Of a stretch of DNA of 64,000 nt, positions 1 through 7,559 are shown in pieces. Position 1 is the first letter of the stretch; every line of letters starts with the position of its first letter. The notes beneath the pieces are model-generated. The model had not been told where the DNA came from and did no database searches. It saw only the letters and a program-made list of their open reading frames with translations. The DNA is from Bacillus sp. X1(2014) (GTDB lineage: Bacteria; Bacillota; Bacilli; Bacillales_B; DSM-18226): the NCBI RefSeq assembly GCF_007678255.1, contig NZ_VEED01000010.1, positions 124,001-188,000 on the forward strand, in the 5' to 3' direction. Made by a program: the position numbers and the translations under genes.

Positions 1-2
1 GG

Positions 3-425
3 GGGTTTCACCAAGCAATGGCGCAACACGGCCTGTCTGTGGATCCAAGTTTGGTACAGGAAGGCGAATTTTCTTTCGAAAGTGGATTTAATTTAATGAT
101 GAAATTTTTGTCACTAGAGAATCCTCCGACAGCCCTTTTTGCCGGTAATGATGAAATGGCTATGGGTGCCATAAAAGCCGCTAAATCAAAAGGTTTAAGA
201 GTTCCAGAAGATTTATCTGTTGTTGGCTTTGATGATATTCAATTTGCATCAATTTTTGAACCTGCTCTAACAACCGTGGCACAACCAACGTTTGATATGG
301 GTCAAAAAGCAATGCGTTTACTGTTAAAATTAATTAAGGATGAAGAAATAGAGAAAGATCAATTTATTCTTCCTGATAAACTCATTGTCCGTGAATCATG
401 CAAAGAACTTACCATAGAAGAGTAG
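3..425 (+). CDS. LacI-family transcriptional regulator, C-terminal part (5' truncated by window)
   Basis: The reading frame is open from the first bases, so the N-terminal helix-turn-helix lies outside the window. What is visible is the end of a LacI/PurR periplasmic-binding-like effector domain: AGNDEMAMGAIKAA, then VPEDLSVVGFDD, ALTTVAQPTFDMG and a C-terminal LIVRESC. These are the canonical blocks of the family. The gene ends just before a strong terminator and directly upstream of an operon carrying LacI-type palindromes (TGTAATCGATTACA). I infer that it is the repressor of both sugar operons in the first 9 kb. The effector is unknown, probably a sugar or polyol catabolite. Confidence 0.9.
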   Translation, partial: GFHQAMAQHGLSVDPSLVQEGEFSFESGFNLMMKFLSLENPPTALFAGNDEMAMGAIKAAKSKGLRVPEDLSVVGFDDIQFASIFEPALTTVAQPTFDMGQKAMRLLLKLIKDEEIEKDQFILPDKLIVRESCKELTIEE

Positions 426-450
426 TTTAGCCTAATCCTGTTAGAATTAA

Positions 451-501
451 AATAATGATAAAAAGGGAGTGAACGTGGATCACTCCCTTTTTATCATTAT
501 T
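451..501 (+). terminator. Rho-independent terminator after the LacI gene
   Basis: A perfect 22-bp inverted repeat (451-472 and 480-501) with a 7-nt loop. The stem contains GGGAGTGA / TCACTCCC followed by TTTTT, and AT-rich ends extend it so that it can work in both directions. Confidence 0.9.
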
Positions 502-596
502 AGGGGACCGGCGATTCTATTGGTTCCAGAATAGTTTTTATCATTCTGATTAAAAAAGAATCGAAGAAGTTTTAAAAAAAATATTGAATTCTAGAC

Positions 597-610
597 TGTA
601 ATCGATTACA
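597..610. promoter_or_regulatory. LacI-type operator, operon 1, site 1
   Basis: TGTAATCGATTACA, a perfect 14-bp palindrome with the central CG typical of LacI-family operators. It is the distal one of three sites upstream of the first dehydrogenase gene. Confidence 0.75.
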
Positions 611-727
611 ATAAAGGTGTCGATAAAAAGAGTAAAATATATTAGTCTAAGTGAACAGGTAGTTTATCCTGAAAGGCTATTTCTTAATTTAAATGTATGA
701 ATAAACTTAAATTTTTTTCGACTAAAA

Positions 728-741
728 TGTAATCCATTACA
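728..741. promoter_or_regulatory. LacI-type operator, operon 1, site 2 (variant)
   Basis: TGTAATCCATTACA, flanked by AA/TT so that the symmetry extends to 18 bp except at the centre (CC instead of CG). It lies 131 bp from site 1 and 85 bp from site 3, measured start to start. Confidence 0.7.
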
Positions 742-812
742 TTTATAGATGTTTGAAGTATAGGTAAATTATTTATTCATTAAGATTAAACACATATTTT
801 TTTGCAAGCTAT

Positions 813-826
813 TGTAATCGATTACA
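813..826. promoter_or_regulatory. LacI-type operator, operon 1, site 3
   Basis: TGTAATCGATTACA, identical to site 1, ending 61 bp before the ATG of the first dehydrogenase gene. That is a position where a bound repressor would block the promoter or early elongation. Apart from the three operators I see nothing coding between 426 and 887. Confidence 0.75.
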
Positions 827-887
827 CTAAATGACTTCTATTCATTCTTGGGTGAATAGAAAAGTTCGATTGGAGGACGGAAAACAA

Positions 888-2066
888 ATGGAAAAAATAA
901 AAGTAGGAATCATCGGGACAGGTTTCATTGGCCCGACACATATTGAAGCAATCAGAAGACTTGGATTCGTGGAAGTCGTAGCATTAGCCGAGACAAGTCA
1001 AGAACAAGCGGAAAGAAAGGCAGCTGAACTTGGAATTCCGAAAGCATACGGAGATTACCGTGAAATGCTGCGTGACAGCGAAATTCAGGTAGTTCATAAT
1101 TGTACCCCAAACCAAGTGCACTTTGCGATCAATAAAGAAATTATTTTAGCAGGTAAACATGTGATCTCAGAGAAACCGCTTGCGATGAATAGTGAAGAAT
1201 CAGCGGAATTGTTGGCATTGGCTCAAAAACAGGGTGTTGTACATGGTGTGAACTTTAATTACAGACAGCATGCGAGTGTGCAAAACCTGCGAGCTAAAAT
1301 TGCTAACGGTGACCTTGGGAAAGTGAATTTGGTTCACGGAAGCTATTTGCAGGATTGGTTACTATATGAAACGGATTTTAACTGGCGTTTAGCACCGGAA
1401 GTCGGCGGGAAATCTCGCGCAGTAGCAGATATCGGATCTCACTGGTGTGACACCGTTCAATTTGTTACCGGTAAAAAGATTGTAGAAGTATTTGCTGATT
1501 TAGCAACGGTCATTCCAGTTAGAAAGAAAGCAATTGGAAGTGTGGCCACTTTCAGCACACAAAGTACTGAAGATGTAGAATATGAAGATGTTTCAATCAA
1601 TACAGAAGACTATGCATCCGTACTAGTTCGTTTTGAAGATGGATCAAGAGGAGTCTTCACTGTTTCACAAGTAAGCGCAGGACGAAAAAATCGATTAAGC
1701 TTTGAAATCGATGGCAGTGAGAGCTCTGCTTACTGGAATCAAGAAGAGCCTGAAAAACTATGGATGGGACACAGGGATAAGCCAAATGAAATTCTTCTTG
1801 CCGATCCGGCACTGTTCGCACCTGAAGCAAGATTAGCGATCCATCATCCAGGAGGACATAACGAAGGCTGGCCGGACGCACTGAAAAATATGATGTTAAA
1901 TTATTATTCGTTTATTCGTGATGGCAAAGATCCTTTAAAGGATCAAGCTAATTTTGCTACATTCGAAGACGGTCACATTTCAATGGCCATTACCGATGCC
2001 ATTTTAGAAAGCCATGAACAGCAAAAATGGGTGAAGGTTCAGTCGGATAAGGAGGTTTTAGTGTGA
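888..2066 (+). CDS. Gfo/Idh/MocA family NAD(P)-dependent oxidoreductase
   Basis: A 392-residue dehydrogenase of the glucose-fructose oxidoreductase/inositol dehydrogenase family. The Rossmann motif GTGFIG is at residues 10-15, the family's EKP motif at 95-97 (Lys96 is the expected catalytic/nicotinamide contact) and DIGSH at 181-185, followed by the beta-sheet substrate domain. I chose ATG 888 because GGAGG (872-876) sits ahead of it and the protein then begins directly with the Rossmann strand; the frame is open 19 codons further up but without a ribosome site. It overlaps the next gene by 4 nt. It probably oxidises a sugar or cyclitol hydroxyl. The substrate cannot be told from sequence. 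It shares YLQDW and other blocks with the second dehydrogenase at 7560. Confidence 0.92.
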   Translation: MEKIKVGIIGTGFIGPTHIEAIRRLGFVEVVALAETSQEQAERKAAELGIPKAYGDYREMLRDSEIQVVHNCTPNQVHFAINKEIILAGKHVISEKPLAMNSEESAELLALAQKQGVVHGVNFNYRQHASVQNLRAKIANGDLGKVNLVHGSYLQDWLLYETDFNWRLAPEVGGKSRAVADIGSHWCDTVQFVTGKKIVEVFADLATVIPVRKKAIGSVATFSTQSTEDVEYEDVSINTEDYASVLVRFEDGSRGVFTVSQVSAGRKNRLSFEIDGSESSAYWNQEEPEKLWMGHRDKPNEILLADPALFAPEARLAIHHPGGHNEGWPDALKNMMLNYYSFIRDGKDPLKDQANFATFEDGHISMAITDAILESHEQQKWVKVQSDKEVLV

Positions 2067-3034
2067 AACTAGGTGTGTTTACAGTTCTATATCAAAATCT
2101 TCCTTTCGAAGCCATGTTAGATAAATTAGCCCAAATCGGAGTAGAGGCCGTTGAGTTAGGAACCGGTAACTATCCAGGGAATAGTCATTGTAATCCCGAT
2201 GAATTGTTAGGGAATCCAGATAAAATCAAATCGTTCCGAAGGGCGATTGAAAGCAGGGGACTAACCATCAGCGGACTAAGCTGCCATGGGAACCCTCTAC
2301 ATCCTAATGTAAAGGCTGCCAAAGAGGCGCATGATGTATGGAGAAAAACGGTTTTACTGGCTGAACAGTTAGAGGTACCAGTTATCAATGGTTTTGCTGG
2401 ATGTCCAGGGGATCATCCTGGTGCCAAGTTTCCAAATTGGGTGACCTGCTCTTGGCCTTCAGAATATGCAGAAGTCTTAGAATGGCAATGGAGTAATATC
2501 GTTATTCCGTACTGGAAAGAAGAAGCGAAATTCGCTGAAATGCATGGGATTCATCAAATTGCTTTCGAAATGCATCCGGGATTTGTTGTCTATAATCCGG
2601 AAACACTACTAAAGCTAAGAGAACAAGCAGGAGTGAACATCGGAGCCAACTTCGATCCAAGCCATTTGGTATGGCAAGGAATCGACCCAGTCGAAGCTAT
2701 TAAAAAATTAGGCAGGGAAAATGCAATCTTCCATTTCCATGCGAAAGATACGTATTTAGACCGAGCAAATATTAAGGTGAATGGTGTTCTTGATACCAAG
2801 CATTACAGTAAAGTGTTGGATCGATCTTGGACATTCCGCTCTGTCGGATATGGCCATAATGAAAAAATGTGGAAGGACATCATCAGTACACTTCGGGCTG
2901 TAGGATATGATTACGTTGTTTCCATTGAACATGAGGATATGCTTGCGTCTACCGATGAAGGTTTAATGAAAGCCATCACACTGTTAAAAGGAACGTTGTT
3001 TAAAGAGCAAGTATCGGAAATGTGGTGGGCTTAA
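2063..3034 (+). CDS. Sugar phosphate isomerase/epimerase (xylose isomerase-like TIM barrel)
   Basis: A 323-residue protein of the AP endonuclease 2/xylose-isomerase-like superfamily (IolE/IolI/IolH relatives). Characteristic blocks are an N-terminal GVFTVL strand, GIEAVELG-like spacing, IAFEMHPGF, GANFDPSHLVWQGIDP, HFHAKD and VSIEHED, which supply the Glu/Asp/His metal ligands of the barrel. The start codon is GTG 2063, which overlaps the TGA of the dehydrogenase, with GGAGG at 2051. Translational coupling with the dehydrogenase suggests consecutive steps, such as oxidation of a sugar and then isomerisation, epimerisation or dehydration of the keto product. The exact reaction is unknown. Confidence 0.9.
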   Translation: MKLGVFTVLYQNLPFEAMLDKLAQIGVEAVELGTGNYPGNSHCNPDELLGNPDKIKSFRRAIESRGLTISGLSCHGNPLHPNVKAAKEAHDVWRKTVLLAEQLEVPVINGFAGCPGDHPGAKFPNWVTCSWPSEYAEVLEWQWSNIVIPYWKEEAKFAEMHGIHQIAFEMHPGFVVYNPETLLKLREQAGVNIGANFDPSHLVWQGIDPVEAIKKLGRENAIFHFHAKDTYLDRANIKVNGVLDTKHYSKVLDRSWTFRSVGYGHNEKMWKDIISTLRAVGYDYVVSIEHEDMLASTDEGLMKAITLLKGTLFKEQVSEMWWA

Positions 3035-3043
3035 GGAAGCACA

Positions 3044-3082
3044 GGGACGGTTCTCATGCTTCCGAAGCATGAGAACCGTCCC
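3044..3082. repeat. 19-bp perfect inverted repeat (GGGACGGTTCTC element)
   Basis: The arms are GGGACGGTTCTCATGCTTC (3044-3062) and its exact reverse complement (3064-3082), with one base at the centre. It lies between two genes of one operon and has no T-run, so it looks like a dispersed palindromic element rather than a terminator. A half copy (GGGACGGTTCTC) recurs at 25592-25603. Confidence 0.75.
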
Positions 3083-3117
3083 CTCGCACCCAATTAATAA
3101 AAATAGAGGTGTTAAAA

Positions 3118-4395
3118 ATGAAAAGGCTTGTAGGTCAAGAACGTACTTTAGGCGGACTTCCAATGGGAGTCGTTTGGGGATTTGTTGCAACGTTAATTTT
3201 TATGGCCGGTGACGGTCTCGAGCACGCATGGTTGTCTCCCTATCTGATTGAAAAGGGATTGACCGTTCAACAATCCGCCACACTTTTTGCGGTTTATGGA
3301 GCGATCTTAGCTATCGCATCTTATTTTTCTGGTGTACTCACCGAGATGTGGGGACCAAGGAAGGTAATGGTTATCGGTCTTGTTACTTGGTTAATCGGTC
3401 AGGTTCTATTTATTGAATATGGTTTAAAGTTAAACAATTACGCTATTATGCTCCCTACTTATGGGATTCGTGGTTTAGGTTATCCTTTATTCTGCTACTC
3501 TTTCTTAGTGTGGGTTACTTATCGCAGTCCAGAGCGGATTTTGGCAACAGCTGTAGGATTGTTTTGGGCAGCGTGGAGCGGCGGGCTCTATGTTGTAGGA
3601 AGTTATTTCCCTGCTTACATGCTTCCAAAGATTGGATATATCGGGTTGTTGTGGAGTGCAGTAGCATGGGTATTAGTCGGAGGAATTGTTGGTCTTATTG
3701 TAGTAAAAGGTGATGTAAAAAAGGAACAAAAGGGAGATCCAAAGGAAAAGCTAAAGAGCTTAATGAGTGGATTCACCATTTGTATCGAACAGCCGAAAGT
3801 GGCGATCGGCGGCGTGGTTCGGATTATCAATTCTACTGGGATCGGTTCCCTGCCAATCTTTTTCCCGATGTATTTGAAGTCGAATTATGGATTTACCACT
3901 GAACAGTTTCTGCAAATGTGGGGAACGATGTGGTTTGCAAATATTATCTTTAATCTAATCATTCCTTACATCAGTGATAAATGGTTAGGTTGGCAAAAAA
4001 CGATTCAATGGCTTGGCAGCTTCGGCATGGGCGTCATGTTACTTGTCTTGCTTTACACGCCTGAAGTATTTGGCAGCAGTTTCTTGGCCTTGAATATAGC
4101 AGGTATTTTTATGGGAATTGTGCTTTGTGGTTTCGTCCCACTTTCAGCTCTAGTAGCATCGCTTGCTCCGGAGAAAAAAGGATCTGCGATGGCGATTGTA
4201 AGCTTTGGTGCAGGAATGTCCTACTTTATTGCCCCAGCAATCGTTGGGTTATTTATTGGAATTATCGGTGCAAAAGGGGTTATTTGGATTTTCGCAGGTA
4301 CGTATTTCCTTGGTGCTTATCTAATGAAGTTTATGAAGCTTCCTTCCGAAGAAAATAATAAAAACGAAATCGTATTAGTAAAACACGCAGGTTAG
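3118..4395 (+). CDS. MFS transporter, polyol permease (CsbX/DalT/RbtT-like)
   Basis: A 425-residue major facilitator protein with about 12 hydrophobic segments. The N-terminus (LGGLPMGVVWGFVATLIF, then GDGLEHAWLSPYL and a motif-A-like MWGPRKVM) resembles the polyol permease subgroup that includes CsbX and the ribitol and arabinitol permeases. ATG 3118 has GAGG 8 nt upstream; a GTG nine bases earlier overlaps that ribosome site and is less likely. The gene lies in the first LacI-type operon after dehydrogenase and isomerase genes, so it is the likely importer of the sugar or polyol they process. Family placement is from recall; the substrate is inferred only as polyol-like. Confidence 0.85.
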   Translation: MKRLVGQERTLGGLPMGVVWGFVATLIFMAGDGLEHAWLSPYLIEKGLTVQQSATLFAVYGAILAIASYFSGVLTEMWGPRKVMVIGLVTWLIGQVLFIEYGLKLNNYAIMLPTYGIRGLGYPLFCYSFLVWVTYRSPERILATAVGLFWAAWSGGLYVVGSYFPAYMLPKIGYIGLLWSAVAWVLVGGIVGLIVVKGDVKKEQKGDPKEKLKSLMSGFTICIEQPKVAIGGVVRIINSTGIGSLPIFFPMYLKSNYGFTTEQFLQMWGTMWFANIIFNLIIPYISDKWLGWQKTIQWLGSFGMGVMLLVLLYTPEVFGSSFLALNIAGIFMGIVLCGFVPLSALVASLAPEKKGSAMAIVSFGAGMSYFIAPAIVGLFIGIIGAKGVIWIFAGTYFLGAYLMKFMKLPSEENNKNEIVLVKHAG

Positions 4396-4433
4396 TTTTT
4401 AAGAAATACCATCAACAATAAGGGGGATGTACC

Positions 4434-4727
4434 ATGATTATTATTCATGCAAGCATAAAGGTAAATGCGCCTTATCGTGAAATATTCTTGGAAGAGGCAA
4501 GGCTTGTAACAAAACCGTCTCAAGCGGAGTCCGGGAATATTAGTTATCAATATTATGAAAATCCGGAAGCGGCGAACAGCTTTATCTTTGTTGAGAAATG
4601 GAAGGATGAAGAAGCCATTCAACTGCATGAGGAAACCCCTCACTTTAAAAGATTCATAAAAGCTGTTGAACCCATTGTTGCTGAACCTATCCATGCAGAA
4701 TTATTTGAGGCTTCAGTGAAAAATTAA
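4434..4727 (+). CDS. Putative quinol monooxygenase (ABM domain, YgiN-like)
   Basis: A 97-residue single-domain protein of the antibiotic-biosynthesis-monooxygenase (dimeric alpha/beta barrel) family. The typical course is IIIHASIKV strand, FLEEARLVTKPSQAESGNISYQYYENPE, FVEKWKDEEAIQLHEETPHFKRF, then a C-terminal helix. It has AAGGGGGAT before ATG 4434 and follows the permease by 38 nt, so it belongs to the same operon. Family members oxidise quinols or act in reactive-carbonyl handling without a cofactor. Here it could deal with a reactive keto-sugar or quinone by-product, but that is only an inference from position. Confidence 0.88.
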   Translation: MIIIHASIKVNAPYREIFLEEARLVTKPSQAESGNISYQYYENPEAANSFIFVEKWKDEEAIQLHEETPHFKRFIKAVEPIVAEPIHAELFEASVKN

Positions 4728-4740
4728 TATTAGACAAACA

Positions 4741-4790
4741 TAAGGATTAACTCCGGGCTGTGTATCAGCTAGAGTTAATCCTTATTTGGT
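4741..4790 (+). terminator. Terminator after the first sugar operon
   Basis: TAAGGATTAACTC (4741-4753) pairs perfectly with 4772-4784 over an 18-nt loop. Only a short T-rich tail follows, so termination may be partial and the SDR at 4836 may receive read-through. Confidence 0.65.
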
Positions 4791-4835
4791 AACTACAATC
4801 TTATCAGGTTAGTATAGAAAGGAATGGATGAAAAA

Positions 4836-5636
4836 ATGAATCTGGAATTAAAACATAAAACCGCACTTGTAACTGGCGGCAGTAAAGGTATTGGGAAAGC
4901 AATTGCCATGGCGTTTGCGGAAGAAGGTGCCAACGTTGTAATTTGTGCACGCGGCGCGGAATCGTTAAATGAGGCGTCGGCTGAAATCGAAAAAACCGGA
5001 GGAAGTGTTCTTGCTATTCAAGCCGATTTAACAAAACAAGCAGACGTCGACCATCTTGTTGCTTCTGCTATTGATCGTTTTAAAACCGTCGACATCCTCG
5101 TTAATAATGCGGGGATTGCAAGTGGATTTGATGACTTTGAATCATTAGATATAGACGAATGGCAGCATATTTTTGACGTCAATCTTTTTGGAACTGTACG
5201 TGTAACTAAAGCAATTATTCCTTTTATGAAAAGAACAGGATTTGGCCGCATTATTAACATTTCATCAGAATCCGGCATTCAACCAGACGCATTCATGCCT
5301 CATTACAATGCCACTAAAGCAGCACTGATTAATTTTACAAAAAGCTTATCCAAGGCATATGCTGCAGAAGGAATACTTGTCAATACGGTATCGCCTGCGT
5401 TTATCATGACACCTATGCTTGAGGACCTGTTGAAGGATAATGCCAAAAAGCTGAACATCAGTTATGATGAAACAATCCAGCAATTTCTTAAGGAAAATCG
5501 TCCGCATGTTGAAGTGAAACGGCCAGGGACGGTGGAGGAAGTTGCTTCAGCTATTGTGTACCTTGCATCAAACAAGGCTTCTTTTATAAACGGTGTCAAC
5601 CTTCGAGTTGATGGTGGCTCCGTTGCAAGTCTGTAA
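4836..5636 (+). CDS. Short-chain dehydrogenase/reductase (3-oxoacyl-ACP-reductase-like)
   Basis: A classical SDR of about 266 residues. It has the nucleotide motif TGGSKGIG near the N-terminus, NNAG, a catalytic Ser in NISSES and YNATK (Tyr-x3-Lys), ending in VNLRVDGGS. I prefer ATG 4836 because the protein then starts MNLELKHKTALVTGG, like its family; ATG 4824 overlaps the AAGGA ribosome site. It follows the sugar operon's hairpin and probably oxidises or reduces a sugar, polyol or ketone. It is followed without a gap by a histidine kinase remnant whose frame begins inside or right after this gene. Confidence 0.85.
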   Translation: MNLELKHKTALVTGGSKGIGKAIAMAFAEEGANVVICARGAESLNEASAEIEKTGGSVLAIQADLTKQADVDHLVASAIDRFKTVDILVNNAGIASGFDDFESLDIDEWQHIFDVNLFGTVRVTKAIIPFMKRTGFGRIINISSESGIQPDAFMPHYNATKAALINFTKSLSKAYAAEGILVNTVSPAFIMTPMLEDLLKDNAKKLNISYDETIQQFLKENRPHVEVKRPGTVEEVASAIVYLASNKASFINGVNLRVDGGSVASL

Positions 5637-6333
5637 GTTGGCGGCTTTAGATATGGACCATCGTGAACATCTTGAAAAGCTGGCAGTTAGTATCGCTCAT
5701 GAAATCCGTAACCCATTGACGACCATAAAAGGTTTTATTCAGTTGCTAAAGCCCGATTTGAAGGAAATAGGCAAGGAATATTATGCGGATGTGATGATAG
5801 AAGAACTTGATCGCGTAAATCAACTCATTAATGAATTTTTGAATGCAGGAAAGCCGCAACATCCTTTGGCACAAAAAACTTCCCTGAATAAACTGATCAA
5901 AGATATGGCCGTGCTCTATGAAGGTGAAGCGATACTAAGGGATATCCGACTCTCTACTTCCACTGACGGTGATGACGTTGTGCTGAATATCCCAACTAAC
6001 CAATTAAAACAAGTAATCATGAATTTGATGAAGAATGCCATGGAAGCAATTGACGATCAGCATGAAAGAGAAATCTATCTATCTGCGTCTGTTCAAAATG
6101 AATTTGCTACAATTGTCATCAAGGATAATGGATGTGGGATGTCAGAATAAGCGAGGGCGATGTTATATATCCCTTTTTTCTCAACCAAAGAAAAGGGGAC
6201 TGGATTAGGTTTAAGTGTATGTAAAGAAATTATTGAGCGATTAGGCGGATCCATACATGTTGATAGTTCGCAAGGAAAGGGAACTATATTTACAATTTCC
6301 TTTCCTCCTACGCTTATCGTGAACAAATTGTGA
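5637..6333 (+). pseudogene. Histidine kinase remnant (HisKA + HATPase, sporulation-kinase-like), no sensor domain, internal stop
   Basis: Immediately after the SDR stop one frame reads the phosphoacceptor helix (VSIAHEIRNPLTTIKGFIQLL), a dimerisation helix, an N-box (QVIMNLMKNAMEAI) and the G1 box (IKDNGCGMSE). A TAA at 6148-6150 then interrupts it. The same frame resumes with FFSTKEKGTGLGLSVCKEII (F and G2 boxes) and ends at TGA 6331. The upstream sensor domain is missing, and there is no good ribosome site (a possible ATG is at 5653). The order of boxes fits Bacillus KinA/KinB-type kinases. I regard it as a broken gene; the part up to 6150 could still give a truncated product. Confidence 0.8.
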
Positions 6334-6363
6334 CAATCGAAATTTAGTTGTTGCAAATTTAGG

Positions 6364-6377
6364 TGTAATCGATTACA
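6364..6377. promoter_or_regulatory. LacI-type operator, operon 2, site 1
   Basis: TGTAATCGATTACA, identical to sites 1 and 3 of operon 1, starting 31 bp after the kinase remnant. The following CAATAA matches operon 1 site 1 except for one base (ATAA shared). Confidence 0.75.
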
Positions 6378-6496
6378 ATAATTCATGTAAGCGATACAAC
6401 ATCTATTTTCTTGTCAGATGATAGTGAGGACTAGTAATAGATAGGGATAAATCATTACTTTTTTATAGGAAGCAGCATTTCATCTGTAAACAAAAA

Positions 6497-6510
6497 TGTA
6501 ATGGATTACA
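6497..6510. promoter_or_regulatory. LacI-type operator, operon 2, site 2 (variant)
   Basis: TGTAATGGATTACA with GG at the centre, the reverse complement of the CC variant in operon 1, again flanked by AAAA...TT. It starts 133 bp after site 1. Confidence 0.7.
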
Positions 6511-6581
6511 TTAAGGTTTTTTTATTACTTAGCTTTACTATTAATATTATTGAAGGTGAAGAGTAATAATTTTAGCGAAAA

Positions 6582-6595
6582 TGTAATCGATTACT
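6582..6595. promoter_or_regulatory. LacI-type operator, operon 2, site 3
   Basis: TGTAATCGATTACT, one base from the consensus, 85 bp after site 2 (the same as in operon 1) and 80 bp before the ATG of the isomerase gene. Nothing coding is visible between 6334 and 6675. Confidence 0.7.
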
Positions 6596-6675
6596 AACCT
6601 TGAAGGTGAGTTTGCCTCGGTTTTTCTATGATGAAATATGGCACACTAAATTCCAAAAGATATGGAGGTAATCAA

Positions 6676-7497
6676 ATGAAATTAGGTTATCAAACAAATA
6701 CTTGGGGCGGCGTAGTTGGTCATCCAGCAGGTGTGACTTGTGTGAAGGATAATTACTACCTTGCTTATGGATCAACGGAAGAAGCGTTAAAGGACATAGC
6801 GGAAGCTGGCTATGACGGCTTTGAAATCTTCGATGGAAACCTGATGCAATATAAAGATAAAAAAGAAGAATTTTTAAAATTAATGAATGATCACTCTTTA
6901 TCTTTGGTTGGTGTTTATACAGGCGGGAACTTTATTTTCCCTGATATTTTAGAAGAAGAATTAATAAAAATCGAAAGTGTAGCGGCATTCGCATCAGAAG
7001 TAGGTGCAGAGCATATTGTGATCGGTGGCGGAGCAGTACGTGCAAACGGGATTCTTGAAAGTGATTATACCGCTCTTGGTAATGCGCTTAATAAAGTAAT
7101 AGAAATTGCTGAAAAATATAATCTTGTTGCAAGTTATCACCCTCATTTAGGAACGAATGTTCAGGCTCCTGAACAACTAGATAAATTAATGCCATTAACA
7201 AAAATTAATCTTTGCCCAGACACAGCTCATATCGAAGCAGGCGGTGGAGATCCTGTGGCTGTCATCAGAAAATATGTGGATCGTATCAAGTATGTGCATT
7301 TCAAAGATTATGCCAATGGAGATTTTTTACCATTAGGTGAAGGGCATCAAAAATTTGATGAAATGGTTAAAGCATTAGAAGAGGCAAACTATGATGGCTG
7401 GATTACGGTTGAGTTAGACAGCTACCCAGATCCAAAACAAGGGGCTAAAATCAGCCGCAGCTATTTAAATCAATTTGATAAAGTAAATCAAGCATAA
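6676..7497 (+). CDS. Sugar phosphate isomerase/epimerase (xylose isomerase-like TIM barrel)
   Basis: A 273-residue TIM barrel starting MKLGYQTNTWGG. Family blocks are GYDGFEIFDGN, ASYHPHLGTNV, LCPDTAHIEAGGGDP, KYVHFKDY and WITVELDSYPDP, which carry the metal-binding Glu/His/Asp residues. ATG 6676 has GGAGG 8-9 nt upstream; the open frame before it has no ribosome site. It is the first gene of the second triple-operator operon and is followed by a dehydrogenase, the mirror of the gene order in operon 1. The best-known relatives act on inosose or keto-sugars. The reaction here is not determined. Confidence 0.9.
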   Translation: MKLGYQTNTWGGVVGHPAGVTCVKDNYYLAYGSTEEALKDIAEAGYDGFEIFDGNLMQYKDKKEEFLKLMNDHSLSLVGVYTGGNFIFPDILEEELIKIESVAAFASEVGAEHIVIGGGAVRANGILESDYTALGNALNKVIEIAEKYNLVASYHPHLGTNVQAPEQLDKLMPLTKINLCPDTAHIEAGGGDPVAVIRKYVDRIKYVHFKDYANGDFLPLGEGHQKFDEMVKALEEANYDGWITVELDSYPDPKQGAKISRSYLNQFDKVNQA

Positions 7498-7559
7498 ACG
7501 TTTCATCCATTAAGAATATCAAACTTTTTATAAGAAGATAATAGTGGGAGGATATTAAG

